Shown piece after piece: positions 22,536 through 33,876 of a DNA stretch of 64,000 bases; position 1 is the first letter of the stretch, and every line of letters starts with the position of its first letter. The stretch is from Apiosordaria backusii. Taxonomy: Eukaryota; Ascomycota; Sordariomycetes; Sordariales; Lasiosphaeriaceae. Both the position numbers and the translations under genes were made by a program. The notes under the pieces were generated by a model that made no database searches, was not told the DNA's origin, and was given only the letters and a program-made list of their open reading frames with translations. The stretch lies in assembly GCA_030549205.1 (NCBI GenBank), contig JAUKTV010000010.1, forward strand, positions 248,001 through 312,000, read 5' to 3'.

Positions 22536-23615
22536 AGCTAGCCCTCCCATGTGCGGTCGACAGACGATTGAGCACATACCGAGTACATGAAGCGCCAACA
22601 ACGGTTAGGCAATGAATCGACGTTGAGGGCCGTTCGACATGAAGATTGAGAAAAGCTGCGGGAGGATTGGATGAAGCGTCTACATAACGCCGGATAGGCA
22701 GCTTCAGAAAGGTCATTAAATCCGTTTACTGGTGATTGTGAGAACGCTAGTATCCTTGGCAAGTATTTAAGTTCGCGTTGATGCCATGACGTCATATCCA
22801 GCTGCCGGGCCGTGGAGACGCGTTCCCGGAACCGGGAGTGCTGTCCCGATATTTTCTCTCATTCTCCAGGTTCTTCTCCGGGCGGCGCCGCCACAACATT
22901 GCGTGATTCCAATTCTTGGCTTTGGCTCGTGGCTCGACAAAGCGTCGCAAGCCACAGCCATCTTTTCTCCTCAAGTGGACAAGCGCACGTGCCGAACGCG
23001 GTAATGTGGATCCTGCGCGGGATGAAGCCGCTGGACGACCCCCACAAGGCTCACACCAGTGTATCACGCAATTTGTGCCAGGAATAATGCCACAGCCAAC
23101 TCTCCCTACGACTTACACGGCAAATGCTCTACCAGATGCTGTTAGTGGTCGCTTAACGCTTCCCAAAGCACCCCGTACCTCGAACCCACGAGGTCTCCCC
23201 GCACCGAGAATCCAAATGCAGTACACACAACGCAGCAAATGCTGTCCCAGTCTTTCCCCAAAATGCTGATTGTTGGACGACCTTGACAACTAGTGGAGTC
23301 TGGGCAGTGAGAGCATCCATGATCCTGGGACAGCCCTGGAGGCCTTTTTATCTTACTGCATTGCAGCATGCAAGGTTTGTCAGAAACTGGAACCTTAAAC
23401 ATCGTTGCTTCCCCAGTTTTTTGGGTCTCCTTCGTCTGGTCTCTCTCCATGATCAGTCATCCTAGGAAGTCCCTGATCAGCACCCGGCCTCGACCTTCCC
23501 AATCTGGGGTTCCGGAAATCCATCCTCCTTTGACCAACAGCGTCATTGATCCTCCTACTATACCGACCAGCCCAACCCAGCAGCCAGCCATTATTTTCCC
23601 ACAACACAAACAAAG
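22536..23615. other. Intergenic upstream of the broken permease
   Basis: Contains a perfect cAMP-response-type palindrome TGACGTCA at 22787-22794 and a short hairpin (CCTCG-6 nt-CGAGG) near 23178-23193. No gene seen. Confidence 0.4.
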
Positions 23616-24451
23616 ATGGGTTTCCCATCTCTCTCCGCCTTGCGCGGAAAACGTGGAGAGGATGTCTCGGTGAGGAAAGGGTCTGACGATGGCGTGGCCG
23701 GTGTCGAAAACAATGCCGGTATCTCGGGCTCGGACTCGGATGACTTCGCCGCCATCGATCCCAACTCGGGCGTCAAGCGCGGCCTCAAGACTCGTCACCT
23801 GTCTATGATGGCCCTCGCCGGCATCATCGGGCCGGGTTTGTTGATTGGTTCGGGCCGAGCCCTCGCCAATGGTGGCCCGGCTGCTCTGTTGATTGGGTTT
23901 GGCGTGATTGGTATCATTGCTTTCTCCATCATGCAGAGTCTGGGCGAACTGACCACGTTGTACCCAACCGGAGGTGCTTTCACGGGATTGTCAGACAGAT
24001 TCGTCGACAAGGCATTTGGTGTGGCGGTCGGGTGGAATTATTTCATCATTTGGTTCTGTGTTTTGGCGAACGAGTACAACGTCATTTCGAGAAGGCTTGG
24101 GCCGCTCAGGGACACTCGGACTCCGAGTTGCCTTTCAAGTCGATGCTCTACCCGTACAATGCTTGGTTTGGATTGAGCACCAACATCTTCCTCGCCCTCA
24201 TCCAAGGCTGGGCCACGTTTGCGCCCTTTGACGCTGTCGATTTCGTCGATGCCTACATTCTTTTGCCGCTTTTTGGCGTCATTTATGTGGTTTACAAGTT
24301 TTGGAACAAGACCAAGACTGTCAACATCCACACCGTTGACCTTGACGAGGGCAGGAGGAAGGATTTGGACGATGGAAGAAGACCTCTCGCCGATGGGGAG
24401 GAGATCGATTCTACACTCCCTTGGTATAAGAGGGCCTGGAAAAGTTTGTGA
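23616..24451 (+). pseudogene. Amino-acid permease with the middle deleted
   Basis: The ATG at 23616 opens a normal amino-acid/polyamine permease N-terminus: LKTRHLSMMALAGIIG, GELTTLYPTGGAF and GVAVGWNYFIIWFCVLANEYN, which covers about TM1-3. At about 24083-24090 it jumps, with a frame change, to a typical permease C-terminus (KAWAAQGHSDSELPFKS, then DAYILLPLFGVIYVVYKFW). Around 300 residues, from roughly TM4 to TM10, are absent, and 836 nt is far too short for a family that is usually 500-600 residues. The remaining parts are well conserved, so the loss looks recent. It could also be an assembly collapse. It cannot make a working transporter as written. Confidence 0.8.
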
Positions 24452-25386
24452 TTTTCGTTCTCCTTTGTTGAAGAGATGGAACTGGAAGGTGTTTGGAGAT
24501 GATGGACGGACAGGCGCATCGTGATTTTGGATATACCCCTTTGTTGTTAGCGTCGTTTAGTGGAGCTGTTAGATGTGAGGATTTAATACGATAACAACTT
24601 TACCTCAGGTTTGGATAGACTGAATTTATCGTAAGGTAGCTTTCCAATCTTTCAACCACCATTTCTTTTCGATCCCATACATGCCTGGCCCCACGGCCGA
24701 CATGAAGTATTCGGATCAGTACTTGTCGCCAACTTGAGCACGGTCCCAAGTAGAAAAAGTACCTATACTGCCTTCGGCCAATGAAGTAGCATTTTCAACT
24801 CAGAGTCATGTTAGTAAGGTAGGTAGGGTAAGCCTGACATTGATGGGGTGGGTCTCAAGTGACACCAACAGCAACATTTTGACTGAAATAAGAATTTCAT
24901 AAGGTACCCAGAACTTCTGCCAAGCCCACCCACTCAACAACTTGACGCCGCCAGGCATCGTGACTTACATCTCCGCGCAAGGCTGAATTGAGGCATAGTA
25001 TCTATCATGGGTAATCCTCTGATGGCCGTCCTCGATGATATCCACAGGTACAAACAGCGTTTCATCCGGCGGCCGCACAGCACTCGAAATCCCAGCTAAA
25101 CAGATCCGCGAGAGCCGACTGAAGGGTGTGATCGACGAAATGAGACGACAAGACAAGAGCTGAAAGTAAATGAACCCTCCTTTCGGAGCCGTGCTGTCGA
25201 GAGAACGCAGAGATATTGCAAGCAGCAAGGTAAGTGAGTATTGCCAAAGGTCAACGTTCTCGGTCTTTGATGGACAGACTGCTCGCGACGATGTATAAAG
25301 AGAGCTCCAACATCCAACCGGCTGAATACTGAAATCGAAACCATCATCAAGCCCCTCAACGGATCCAAATCACAGCAAACGCTACA
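24452..25386. other. Intergenic between broken permease and lectin gene
   Basis: No gene seen. Contains an AGGTAGGT copy near 24817 and the lectin TATA-like box at 25294. Confidence 0.4.
25294..25300 (+). promoter_or_regulatory. TATA-like box of the lectin-like gene
   Basis: TATAAAG lies 93 nt before the ATG at 25387, a usual distance for a fungal core promoter. Confidence 0.4.
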
Positions 25387-26706
25387 ATGAACCTTCCAAA
25401 GATTATCCGCGCTTTAGTCTCTCTCTCAGCCATGCCTCTTGCCCTGTGTCAAGGCACAGGCCTGGAAGCAGTCACCCCGTTGAGTCGTTTGGCCTCCTGG
25501 TCCAAGGTGACTTTGAATGGACCGAATGGACCCCCGGCAGACTGTCTCCTTGCGTCTCAGGCTGGAGAGAGCCTATACACCCGAGTTTACTACCAAAGTC
25601 CAGATCAACACCTCCGCGAGGCTTACATGAATCCCGGTCAAAAGAACTGGACTCAGGGAAAGCTTTCCTCCGACAGACCGGTCTCGGCACAGATCAACAC
25701 TCCGTTGGCTGTTGTTCACTGGACAGATAGCTCCAACAATGATGTGGTGAGTGCACAAGGTCAATCAATAGGTTGTAAGCAAGTACTGACACCCAGTAGA
25801 TAACGCTTTGGTACGCCGCTCCCACCACGCAGCAGTTGATGGAGAAGAGGTTTCAGAATGGGAATTGGTGAGCTTTCGATGACGCCTAACCTTCGATCCG
25901 CGGTACTGACAGGTAGAACCTGAAGGCAACCTGAGCGTGGCCTCAACGCCACCGTGCATATCAGCCCTGCTCGTCCAGGTAGCATCGCTGCCGTGGCTGA
26001 GTCCCCCGCTGGGTGGGTGTCAGTCATGTACCGCGACGACATCAACCGGGTGCGCATTTGCCGGTATCAGTGGACCAGCCCATCTGTAAACTGCGCTAGC
26101 GCTACCTCTTTCACGGGTGCCCTAGACGGAACAAGCACCTCTGCACTGTTGGACACTGATGGCAGTCACTTTTTCTATCAGTCCCAGAGCAGCCCGTATG
26201 ATGCTATTGAGCTGGTGCCCAGCGGCACGGGATCCTGGAAGTCTGGTATGCCGGTTGTTTACCTATCAACCTGCGTTTGAGAGATTCGCTAACAAAGGAA
26301 TTTCCTGAAGTTGTGGCTTTCCCTACCAGAGCTCAGGGCGTCCAATTTGCTGCCTCCAGGAACCGCTGGCCCGGGACAGAAGTGGAGAGGCGCATCCTTG
26401 TCAGCACCACCGATAATGCAAGTGTTTTTACATTCAGCTGCTTATCAACTCAACTCCTGACTGACTCCTCTCTTCAATCCTGAACAGGTCCTCTCAGAGG
26501 TGTATAGCGGCTCGTATTGTGGGGGCTGGTGCAACTGCTACGCGGGAATCACACCGGCTAAGCCGGGCCCCACCCTCGGGCTCGCTGTATCATCCTGCAC
26601 AAGCAACAGCAAAGCGTATTGGGTTACCGCCGACAAGCACATTGCCGAGATGACCATCGATCCGAAGAATGGTTGGTTGGTGAGCAATGTCAACATCCTT
26701 GCTTAA
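25387..26706 (+). CDS. Secreted fucose-specific lectin-like beta-propeller protein
   Basis: Five exons: 25387-25746, 25800-25867, 25926-26245, 26311-26423 and 26488-26706; introns are 53-65 nt and the product is 359 residues. A signal peptide (MNLPKIIRALVSLSAMPLALCQG) is followed by repeats of the fungal fucose-lectin type: RVYYQSPDQHLREAYMNPG, then ITLWYAAPTTQQLMEKRF with NGNW, then VMYRDDINRVRICRYQW and HFFYQSQSSPYDAIEL. Each resembles a blade of the six-bladed propeller of Aleuria aurantia-type lectins, which bind fucose between blades. The C-terminal part is Cys-rich (SYCGGWCNCY) and more divergent. The fourth intron donor (GTTTTT) is non-consensus. Likely role: binding fucosylated surfaces of plants, animals or other fungi. 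Confidence 0.7.
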
Positions 26707-27691
26707 AATGGATGGGCTCTCCGAGGCTGATAAGAGAGCTTGTGGCCTCAAAGCACACGACACGGTGGTTGGGTTGAGAGTTTCGTCAGTCTGCGATTGG
26801 CAATGGTGGCCCGGGTCAGTTGGCGGGTGAACGGAGGGTGACTGTGCTGGAGTTTAGGCACTATCTGTTGATTCAACATCAACGAGAGGTATACAGTTAG
26901 ACAGTTGAAGCTTGAATGAGTAGTTTTCTTTGCCTTCACAGTTTTACCGCCTAGTTGCACCGCTGAAGCCCAAAAGATAACGGGAAAGGATCCACTTAGC
27001 CCCTGAGCCCCTTACCTAACGACCTGTTACCCTAACCTTGAGTCATTCCGCATTGCCTGACTTGAAACCGGGTTTCTTTTCTTTCGCCAGGCATATCAGG
27101 TGGTACAAAAAGGATCATGAAATGATATCGCGCCTCGTCTTGGTATGTCGTATTGACAGAAGGATCACGCATCCATTGTCAGGCGCCAAGTTGTGCAACG
27201 TTGTAACTGTGACGCTACCACCCCCAATGCTGGGTCAGTGACGGCCAGCAACACTGAAGTGCGGTGAGGACCTCTTCAATACTGTGCCAACAGAAGTCCA
27301 TCTATTTATTCTTGGCCCCCATTTTTTTCTCATGTCTACTTGTGTTCTAGGCGGTTGGTCCGACTCCGCCTCCTTGGCTGCCGGCTAATAGCACGCAGAC
27401 ACAAGTTCCAGGGAGCTAGGGAAGTGAGGACTTATGAACTAGAGATATGATGATGATAAAGATGTATATTTAGTTGCTTCTCGTGACAGAACACCGTGGC
27501 TCGGCCGAATCCGTCGTCAAGAAAGCGGTGAGGTGATGTATAAGACAGCCGGAGGACCGCATCGAACACGATGTATCATTACGACGAGTCTGCACCAGTG
27601 CACTTCAATCATACCCCTTTGCCACCCTTATAAATGACCTACCTTAATCTTTAATAACATCTATTCGCTAATCGTAACATTGACACTTACA
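26707..27691. other. Intergenic upstream of the DUF7907-like gene
   Basis: No gene seen. Contains TCGGCCGA at 27501-27508 and a TATA-like box at 27629. Confidence 0.4.
27629..27635 (+). promoter_or_regulatory. TATA-like box of the DUF7907-like gene
   Basis: TATAAAT lies 63 nt before the ATG at 27692. Confidence 0.4.
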
Positions 27692-28408
27692 ATGTTCACT
27701 GTTGCTCTTGTCTCTACCCTCATGGCTGGCCTCACAGCTGCCTCGCCTTTGTCACTCAGTCAGCGTCAATTCCAAGGCAACTATCCCCCTCGCGCCACCG
27801 CAGATGCGTTCACTCTAGTTGCGAACATATCTATCCCGTCCACCATCTTCAACCCAGACGTCAATAACTGGTTTCTCTCTGGCGTACACGTTGGCGCCGG
27901 TCGTAACGCAGCCATCCTCCAACCTACCCTCGACAGAGCGTCCGTCTTCTTCATCAACGGCACCGGCCGTGACGTCTCAGCCCAGGCCACTTCCATTGCC
28001 CTCCCCCCGATCAAGTCTCAGTCCGGTGCCACTCCCGCCGGGCTCCAATTCATCCCCTACGAGAACCCACACAATCTCGTCAACCTTGGTCTTAACTTTG
28101 GCCCTGGCTCCGTCGGCGCGGGAGTAGTCGGTGGTTTGAGGAGCCCTTGGGCCCAGGCCTTTACTCCTTATCGTTACTTCATTGTGTGCAATGAGACAGA
28201 GCCTGCTTATGGCCGTCCTCAGCACGCTGTCAAGCTTGCCCCGGATGCAGAGTCTATTCCTGAGAACTGCGTTGCTGTTACGTTCTTGGCGCAGTGTGCT
28301 ACCTTGCCGGAGGGCGTCTTTGAGGGGACCGAGGAGCTGAATATTCACCAGGTTGGAGCTCCTTGCTATGAGGATGTCGGTGCGATTGATTGGAGTCAGC
28401 ATGACTAG
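27692..28408 (+). CDS. Small secreted protein, DUF7907-like
   Basis: A single 238-residue exon. The signal peptide is MFTVALVSTLMAGLTAASPL; a QR site follows. The body (DAFTLVANISIP, WFLSGVHVGAGRNAAIL, YRYFIVCNETEP, ENCVAVTFLAQCATL) matches my memory of the fungal secreted DUF7907 family, with three N-glycosylation sites and paired cysteines. These small extracellular proteins have no known function and some are considered effector candidates. The start is set by the signal peptide; upstream in-frame codons include no other ATG. Confidence 0.7.
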   Translation: MFTVALVSTLMAGLTAASPLSLSQRQFQGNYPPRATADAFTLVANISIPSTIFNPDVNNWFLSGVHVGAGRNAAILQPTLDRASVFFINGTGRDVSAQATSIALPPIKSQSGATPAGLQFIPYENPHNLVNLGLNFGPGSVGAGVVGGLRSPWAQAFTPYRYFIVCNETEPAYGRPQHAVKLAPDAESIPENCVAVTFLAQCATLPEGVFEGTEELNIHQVGAPCYEDVGAIDWSQHD

Positions 28409-28975
28409 GTGGGTGAAGTAAGGTAGGTTGAATGAGGGATAGGGAGTTGGCGGTGGTGGAGTGTTTTGAGATGACGATTTCACATGGAGGGGCAAGCTGT
28501 GCAGGATAGAGTGTTAGAGTTGGTTTGTTCGGTATCATCAGTCAATGCTACAAACCTTTTCTTACACACTTATTCCCAAGTATTGATGACACGAGTATCA
28601 TCCAATACTCTCAGGCCTTTCCGGTTGATTAAACCCGCCAGCGCCAAGAACCGCGACTTATCGCCTGATCCACAAATCATCCGGCAATAGTGGTCCTTAC
28701 TGGCCACTCTGCAAAGGGGTTGATGCTACCATAGAGCCCCGCGCTGATGAATCATGACTGTGCTAATTGATGACATGCAGTAATTTTCACCTTGTCTCAG
28801 TTGCATTGGCCAAATTGCCGTGTGTCCCCAGCAATATTATTTGGGGTTCAGGTAAAACTCGATTGCGACCCAGCGGGCCAGCACCCTATATCTGGAGGTC
28901 CAGGTCCCGTCTCCTTCTGATGCCACGTTTTCTTGGAGACCTTGAACGCGTTTTCCGTTCGATGTGACGGTCAAG
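28409..28975. other. Intergenic upstream of the FAD oxidase
   Basis: Nothing recognisable beyond probable 3' and 5' untranslated sequence. Confidence 0.4.
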
Positions 28976-30513
28976 ATGCGAACAACAGCTCTTCTAGCAG
29001 CGGGTGCGATTTCCGTAGCTTCCGCTGGTAGAATCACCCGGTCCGACTTTCACCGCGAAGATATCATCTACAAGGATGTGGCCATCATTGGAGGCGGAGC
29101 CTCAGGAGCACACGCAGCCGTTCGGTTGACACAGGATTATGGCAAGAGCGTGGTGGTAGTGGAAAGGGAACCCATCTTGGGCGGCCATGTCGACACCTAC
29201 ATCGACAAGACGACCGGCAACATTCACGACTACGGTATTGCCCTGTATTTCCCGTACGAAGACTCCTTCGACTTCTTTAGTCGACCCGATATCAACGTGA
29301 CGCTGTCGCCATGGGTCCCCGCAGGAGGCAACGAGATACGATACGTTGATTTCACCTCTGGGCAAGAACTGACCAGTGCCTTCCAGTCACCTGATGGAGC
29401 TGCCGGCCCAATTGCGATCAAAAAGTTTCATGACTTGATGACAGCAAACGGGTGGGACAACATGACTCAACCGGGCTACTGGGGTCTACCAGCCGGCAAA
29501 GACATCCCAGAGGACCTTCTTCTTCCCATTGGCGAGTTTGCCAAGAAACACGGCATTGAGGCTATGCTGTCATCAATGTATCCATCCACGGGAGGGGGTG
29601 TTGGCTCTAGAGGCAACTTTGAGGACATCTTGACGCTGAGCATCATCAAGGCTTTCCCAACCGCGTGGTCCAAGGTCTTCTTCGGTGAAGTGAGCATGTT
29701 CAAGGTCGACGGTGGAAACCAAGTCCTGTATGACAAGATCAGCACTATTCTTGGGAAGGATGTTCTCTACAATTCCCAGGTTGTTGACTCCCAAAGAAGC
29801 AACTCTGGAATTGAACTGGTGGTTGATTCCGCTCGTCTTGACAACCGTAAAGACGGGCTTAGCAAGAGTATGAGGAGAAAACCAAATCGCAAAAGGGAGG
29901 ACAAACCTACCAAAAAGCTCATCATCGCCAAGAAGCTTCTCTTGGCGATCCCGCCAACCAGAGAAAACCTCGCGCCCTTCGATCTGTCCCCTCGGAGAAA
30001 ACACACTTCTCGAAACCAAAATACGGCAGAAGCCATACCGCCATTGCGAAACACTCCAAACTTCCCCCGGGCACGCAGCTCCGCAACCTCCCCCTATCAG
30101 CCACGTCCAACCCTCTTTCACCTTTCCTCCAGACCCCCTTTGTGCTGAGCTTTACCAGTCTTGCTCCGAATTCCCCGCTGTTCAGCCTCGGATCAAGTGG
30201 GACAAACTATACTGATTTCCCTCCTTCCGAAGCGAAGGAAGTTGCCCGCAAAGCGATCCAAAAGATGGTAGAAGTTGGAACCTTGCCGGATCTCGAGGGG
30301 GAAGAAGTCGAGTTTGTCGCGTGGTCTGATCACGGGCCTGGGGGATTCGGAGTCAGCGCCCAAGAACTGAGGGAGGGGTGGATGGAGGACATGTATGCTC
30401 TTCAGGGAAAGCGGTCAACCTGGTTCACGGGGAATGGAATTGCCGCTGACTTTACGACCATGCTGTGGAAGTTTAATGACGTGTTGCTGGACAAGATCGT
30501 GGAGGGTCTGTGA
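28976..30513 (+). CDS. Secreted FAD-dependent amine-oxidase-like enzyme with a one-base frame break
   Basis: The ATG at 28976 gives a signal peptide (MRTTALLAAGAISVASAG) and then a Rossmann dinucleotide-binding site (VAIIGGGASGAHAAVRL, Glu at VVVVERE) followed by LGGHVDTY. This is the pattern of fungal flavin amine oxidases related to beta-cyclopiazonate dehydrogenase. The frame is good to LLLAIPPTRENLAPFDLS, then continues in the next frame (SEKTHFSKPKYGRSHTAIAK) to the stop at 30513. The switch lies at the C4 run 29988-29991: one more C would restore 512 codons. There is no GT..AG pair to explain it. The conserved downstream part (VEFVAWSDHGPGGFGV and the last FAD-contact region) is intact. 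The true substrate is unknown. Confidence 0.75.
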
Positions 30514-30730
30514 GGTGGGTTGGTAAAGATGGGATCATGAAAGAAGCGCAGCGGGTTTGGGGACTGACCCAATGGTGCAGGAGACGGCGAGCATCTTGTA
30601 TAAATTCTCAACCGGTTTGTAGGTAACCCGGCATGACTCATGTGTATAGTGCAACTGAAGATATGTTGGAAGTCATACACCTGTTTATCATTGAAGCTAT
30701 CGTTTTGTCATCAATGCCAGGAGTAGGTCG

Positions 30731-31050
30731 TTAATCGCGTGTTCCAGCTACCTCACACCTCTTATCGGGGCAGTTTAGGTAAAATATTGGTTCGAAGTAT
30801 GGCACTTCACTACCCGGCTCCACCTTGGGAGCATCACCAGAATAGTATTGTGTGGTCACCGCCGGTAGGTTTTGGGTGCTTACTTCAACAGCGTGGGGGA
30901 ACCCTCTGCTGGCCAAATCGCGTATTATTTCCATGTCATTTTCCAAGCGCGTCCATTGCGGCCCTCTTCTTCCTCACCATCCGCAAGTCATCGGGCGTTT
31001 TCTCGACCGAAGTACGGTATGGTTTGCCAACCTTCCACGGCTGAATTCAT
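30731..31050 (-). pseudogene. Decayed small reading frame, hypothetical
   Basis: An ATG at 31050 starts MNSAVEGWQTIPYF; the next frame continues VEKTPDDLRMVRKKRAAMDA; the third continues ENDMEIIRDLASRGFPHAVE to a stop at 30731. The three pieces abut and the span is 320 nt, two bases more than whole codons, as expected for two single-base insertions. The residues look protein-like throughout. I do not recognise a family. It could be a recent pseudogene, an indel-bearing assembly of a real 105-residue gene, or chance. Confidence 0.3.
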
Positions 31051-31391
31051 GATCATCACCGATCGTGTTGTTTCCTAGAAGTCGGTTAAAGAATACCTAC
31101 CTGCAATGACCTCCCTAGGTAAATATAAACTTCCAACGTTAAATCGTCAAACCATAAAAAAGGTTGCGCGGGCATTCTATTTTGGACCATATGGCTGTCT
31201 GGGAGATATGGGGTCCGCGAAGCTGAGATAGGGCCATATCACTTCCATGCATCAACACAGGCTTGTACTAATAGGGGGTTAGCAGAACGGCAATCCGCTA
31301 GCAGAACCACCATTCCGGGGATTGGCGTTGCCTTCCAGGTTATCAGAAAAAAAAGATGTAGACAAATGCTAATCATGTTCCATTATTCAGT

Positions 31392-31419
31392 GCATCAGTT
31401 CTCTTGCATCAGTTCTCTT
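31392..31419. repeat. 14-bp direct tandem repeat, two copies
   Basis: GCATCAGTTCTCTT occurs twice in a row with no mismatch, an apparent slip duplication in non-coding DNA. Confidence 0.8.
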
Positions 31420-32504
31420 GTAAACGCTCGACCTCAAACGCAGTGGGATTGCAGTCGTTCTGTGTGTGAGTGTCGCTGTGGTTGGAGCTGAGGCGAGGTG
31501 AAGAGTGGGTCTATCAATTACATAATCTCCCAACGACATGTCATTCCTATCCACCTCAACCCACCACACCCACACTTACCTTTTTATTGTCGAGAGAGTC
31601 TCCCGAGTATTCATTTTGAACTTAAAAGGCCAAACATCGAGGTTTGGAAACCCACACATCTCATGCATGATCCCGACAGTTTGAGTCATTTTTATTTTCA
31701 ATTTATGTGTGTTGTCCACGTTACCTACCTATAAAGCAGCGATTCACACCACACTGGGGCGCGCCATCACTATCATTAAGGTAGAGGCGATATTCAGCAA
31801 CCCCGGCCAGACACCAAATCAACGAACCGAATGGATCTTCGAACATGAAGCGGCTCCATCTATCAAAACTTTCTTGCAAGCAGCTTCTTCAATTCACTCC
31901 ATATTCCACTCGGTCATGCCGGGCACCATGTTCACGCTATGTGTCGGCTGTGTTGTGGATGCAGTATGCAGAAAACACTCCTAGGCAGATATGCATTGGT
32001 TCTATATCGACGCCAAACTGGGATTTTGCGATGGAAAGGATTCGAAAAGTGGGGAGGGAGCAGTTGGGGGGAAGGGGGAAGTTATGGGTGGATGGGAGTG
32101 GGTGCCCAGCCGGGGGGGTTGCTCGCCGCTTTAAGGCAAGGCCAACTTCAAAACAGTCCCACCCCCTTCAAATCCCCTATCCATATATCGCTGCTCTACG
32201 ACAACTCGCAGGACCCGAAGACGCACGATGTTGCACTAATATCTCATTGGCCGACTTGATTGACGATTTGCAGGTATATATATCCCATCCACCCACCTTT
32301 CTCTGACCTCCCCCCCCATACACCTCTTCTCTTCTCGCATGCTTGATATCAATATCAAGTTTTCGCCATCCCCCCATGTTGCACCCCCCTGGTCCCTCAA
32401 ATCCCCAACCATTTTCATCGTTATTGCCAAGGCACATTATTTTTTTCATCAACACCGTCGTCCCCCGGTGGTTTTGGGATATTTGCACCACCCCCCTGCC
32501 AACC

Positions 32505-33563
32505 ATGTCGCCGTCACCATCACCATCACCTCTTGAGCCATATTTAGAGCTACCAGTGTTGGGTACAAACCATATCATTTCTACGGTCCAGTATCTCAAT
32601 GACTATCGCTGGCATGACGCTTTTGGGATGATCTGTGCGATTGGTGATGTGATGCACATCACATCTGCCAAGCATCCCAGCCTCCATCTGCTGCCGGATA
32701 TCAACCAGCTCTTTACAGCTATCATGCACCACCACGCTTATGGCGTTGACCATCAAGTAGACCACGCCATCAACCGCCTCCTCCACCTCACTGTCCAGAC
32801 ATGCCAAGACGCAAGAGAAACCCAACCCCGGATGAATCCTCATGGAGGCATCAGGTGGATGACCCCCGCTGAGATAGAATTACGGAAACAAATACAATTC
32901 TATCGCACTTTCTGTCGGTACCTCGAGAATTACTCCATGTCTCTCAAATCCGACCGAAGTTTGGAGACGATACGCAATATATTGCAAAAGCTGTCGCCGA
33001 CCGTCAACAATCTGACTGGGTGGGTGCCTGTGATACCGCCAAGAGATATACGCCAAGACATGCAAGGAGTGGGAGCCAACAACACACCCGCAAAGCCGCC
33101 GCGCAGACGATCGCAACGGCTGCGCTCCCACCACTCAACACCAGAGCTAGAACCTTGCGCCCCAAACTCAAGGCAGCAAAGGAGACCTCCACGACCCCGA
33201 CGGGCCAAAGTCTCACCCCCACAACAACAACTGCCAACGCCACCCATACAAGCTGATGATCCGACGTGTTTTTCCACATACATGACCGACGATTACATCC
33301 CCTCATTGCTCACGCCCTTGACTCAGTTTTTGGCACCGTCGGGCTCCCCGCGGCCACACAAAGTGACGGACTGCCGAGAACAACAAGAAGAAGAACCCAC
33401 CCAGCTCGTGGGTTCCAGAGCACTTCAGTTCATAAAGCCACCAATACTGAGACCAAACCAAAGAGAAAAGAGAAATGTACCTTTCAATCTGCCTGTCGAG
33501 TTTACGTCATTGCGTCCTGTCCACGTTCATGTTCCGTCGCAAAGGTGTTGTTCAGGGTTATGA
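32505..33563 (+). CDS. Hypothetical basic, proline-rich protein
   Basis: A single exon from the ATG at 32505 (CAACCATGTCG) gives 352 residues. The frame is open further upstream, but that part is Pro-rich and unlikely. Residues 1-20 are Ser/Pro-rich. About 25-190 look helical (YRWHDAFGMICAIGDVMHI, IELRKQIQFYRTFCRYLENY). About 195-260 are very basic and Pro/Gln-rich (PPRRRSQRLRSHH), suggesting nuclear or nucleic-acid contact. No family is recognised. The length and the mix of folded and low-complexity parts fit a lineage-specific fungal protein; I cannot exclude that the tail splices differently. Confidence 0.5.
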   Translation: MSPSPSPSPLEPYLELPVLGTNHIISTVQYLNDYRWHDAFGMICAIGDVMHITSAKHPSLHLLPDINQLFTAIMHHHAYGVDHQVDHAINRLLHLTVQTCQDARETQPRMNPHGGIRWMTPAEIELRKQIQFYRTFCRYLENYSMSLKSDRSLETIRNILQKLSPTVNNLTGWVPVIPPRDIRQDMQGVGANNTPAKPPRRRSQRLRSHHSTPELEPCAPNSRQQRRPPRPRRAKVSPPQQQLPTPPIQADDPTCFSTYMTDDYIPSLLTPLTQFLAPSGSPRPHKVTDCREQQEEEPTQLVGSRALQFIKPPILRPNQREKRNVPFNLPVEFTSLRPVHVHVPSQRCCSGL

Positions 33564-33876
33564 TACAAATGAATGGGTGTTGTTTTTGGGGTACTAAGAA
33601 AGTTTTTGTACGATAATAGTCTTTGTGAATCTGAAAGCTTTCGGTCATAGCTCAACAGGAACGCTGCCCATATGTCTGCGCTGTACATTAAATCAGACCC
33701 ACTATTTGCCCAAAGAGGCGACTTACACCTGCACGTGACACCCCTTATCACAACCTTCTGCTCCTGGCGCAACAAGGCGTTGTATGGGTAAATACAAGAC
33801 GTCAAATTACTGCATATTCTCACAACCGTGTGGATATGTACAAGACTCTGTATAGCTCGCACCTCGTCGATATTAG
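33564..33876. other. Convergent 3' spacer
   Basis: Short gap between two convergently transcribed hypothetical genes; nothing recognisable. Confidence 0.4.

Larger units (their letters stand above)
30514..32504. other. 2-kb spacer with few features
   Basis: Apart from the decayed frame at 30731-31050, I see only a tandem duplication of GCATCAGTTCTCTT at 31392-31419, ACCTACCT copies at 31095 and 31723, and a GTATATATAT stretch near 32274 that may serve the gene at 32505. Confidence 0.4.

Noticed and set aside
23125..23193. Minus-strand tRNA-like words (TCTGGTAGAGCA and GGGTTCGA)
   Set aside because: They occur in the wrong order for a tRNA (T-arm-like part before D-arm-like part), no acceptor stem forms and the loop lacks U33. 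At most a scrambled relic.
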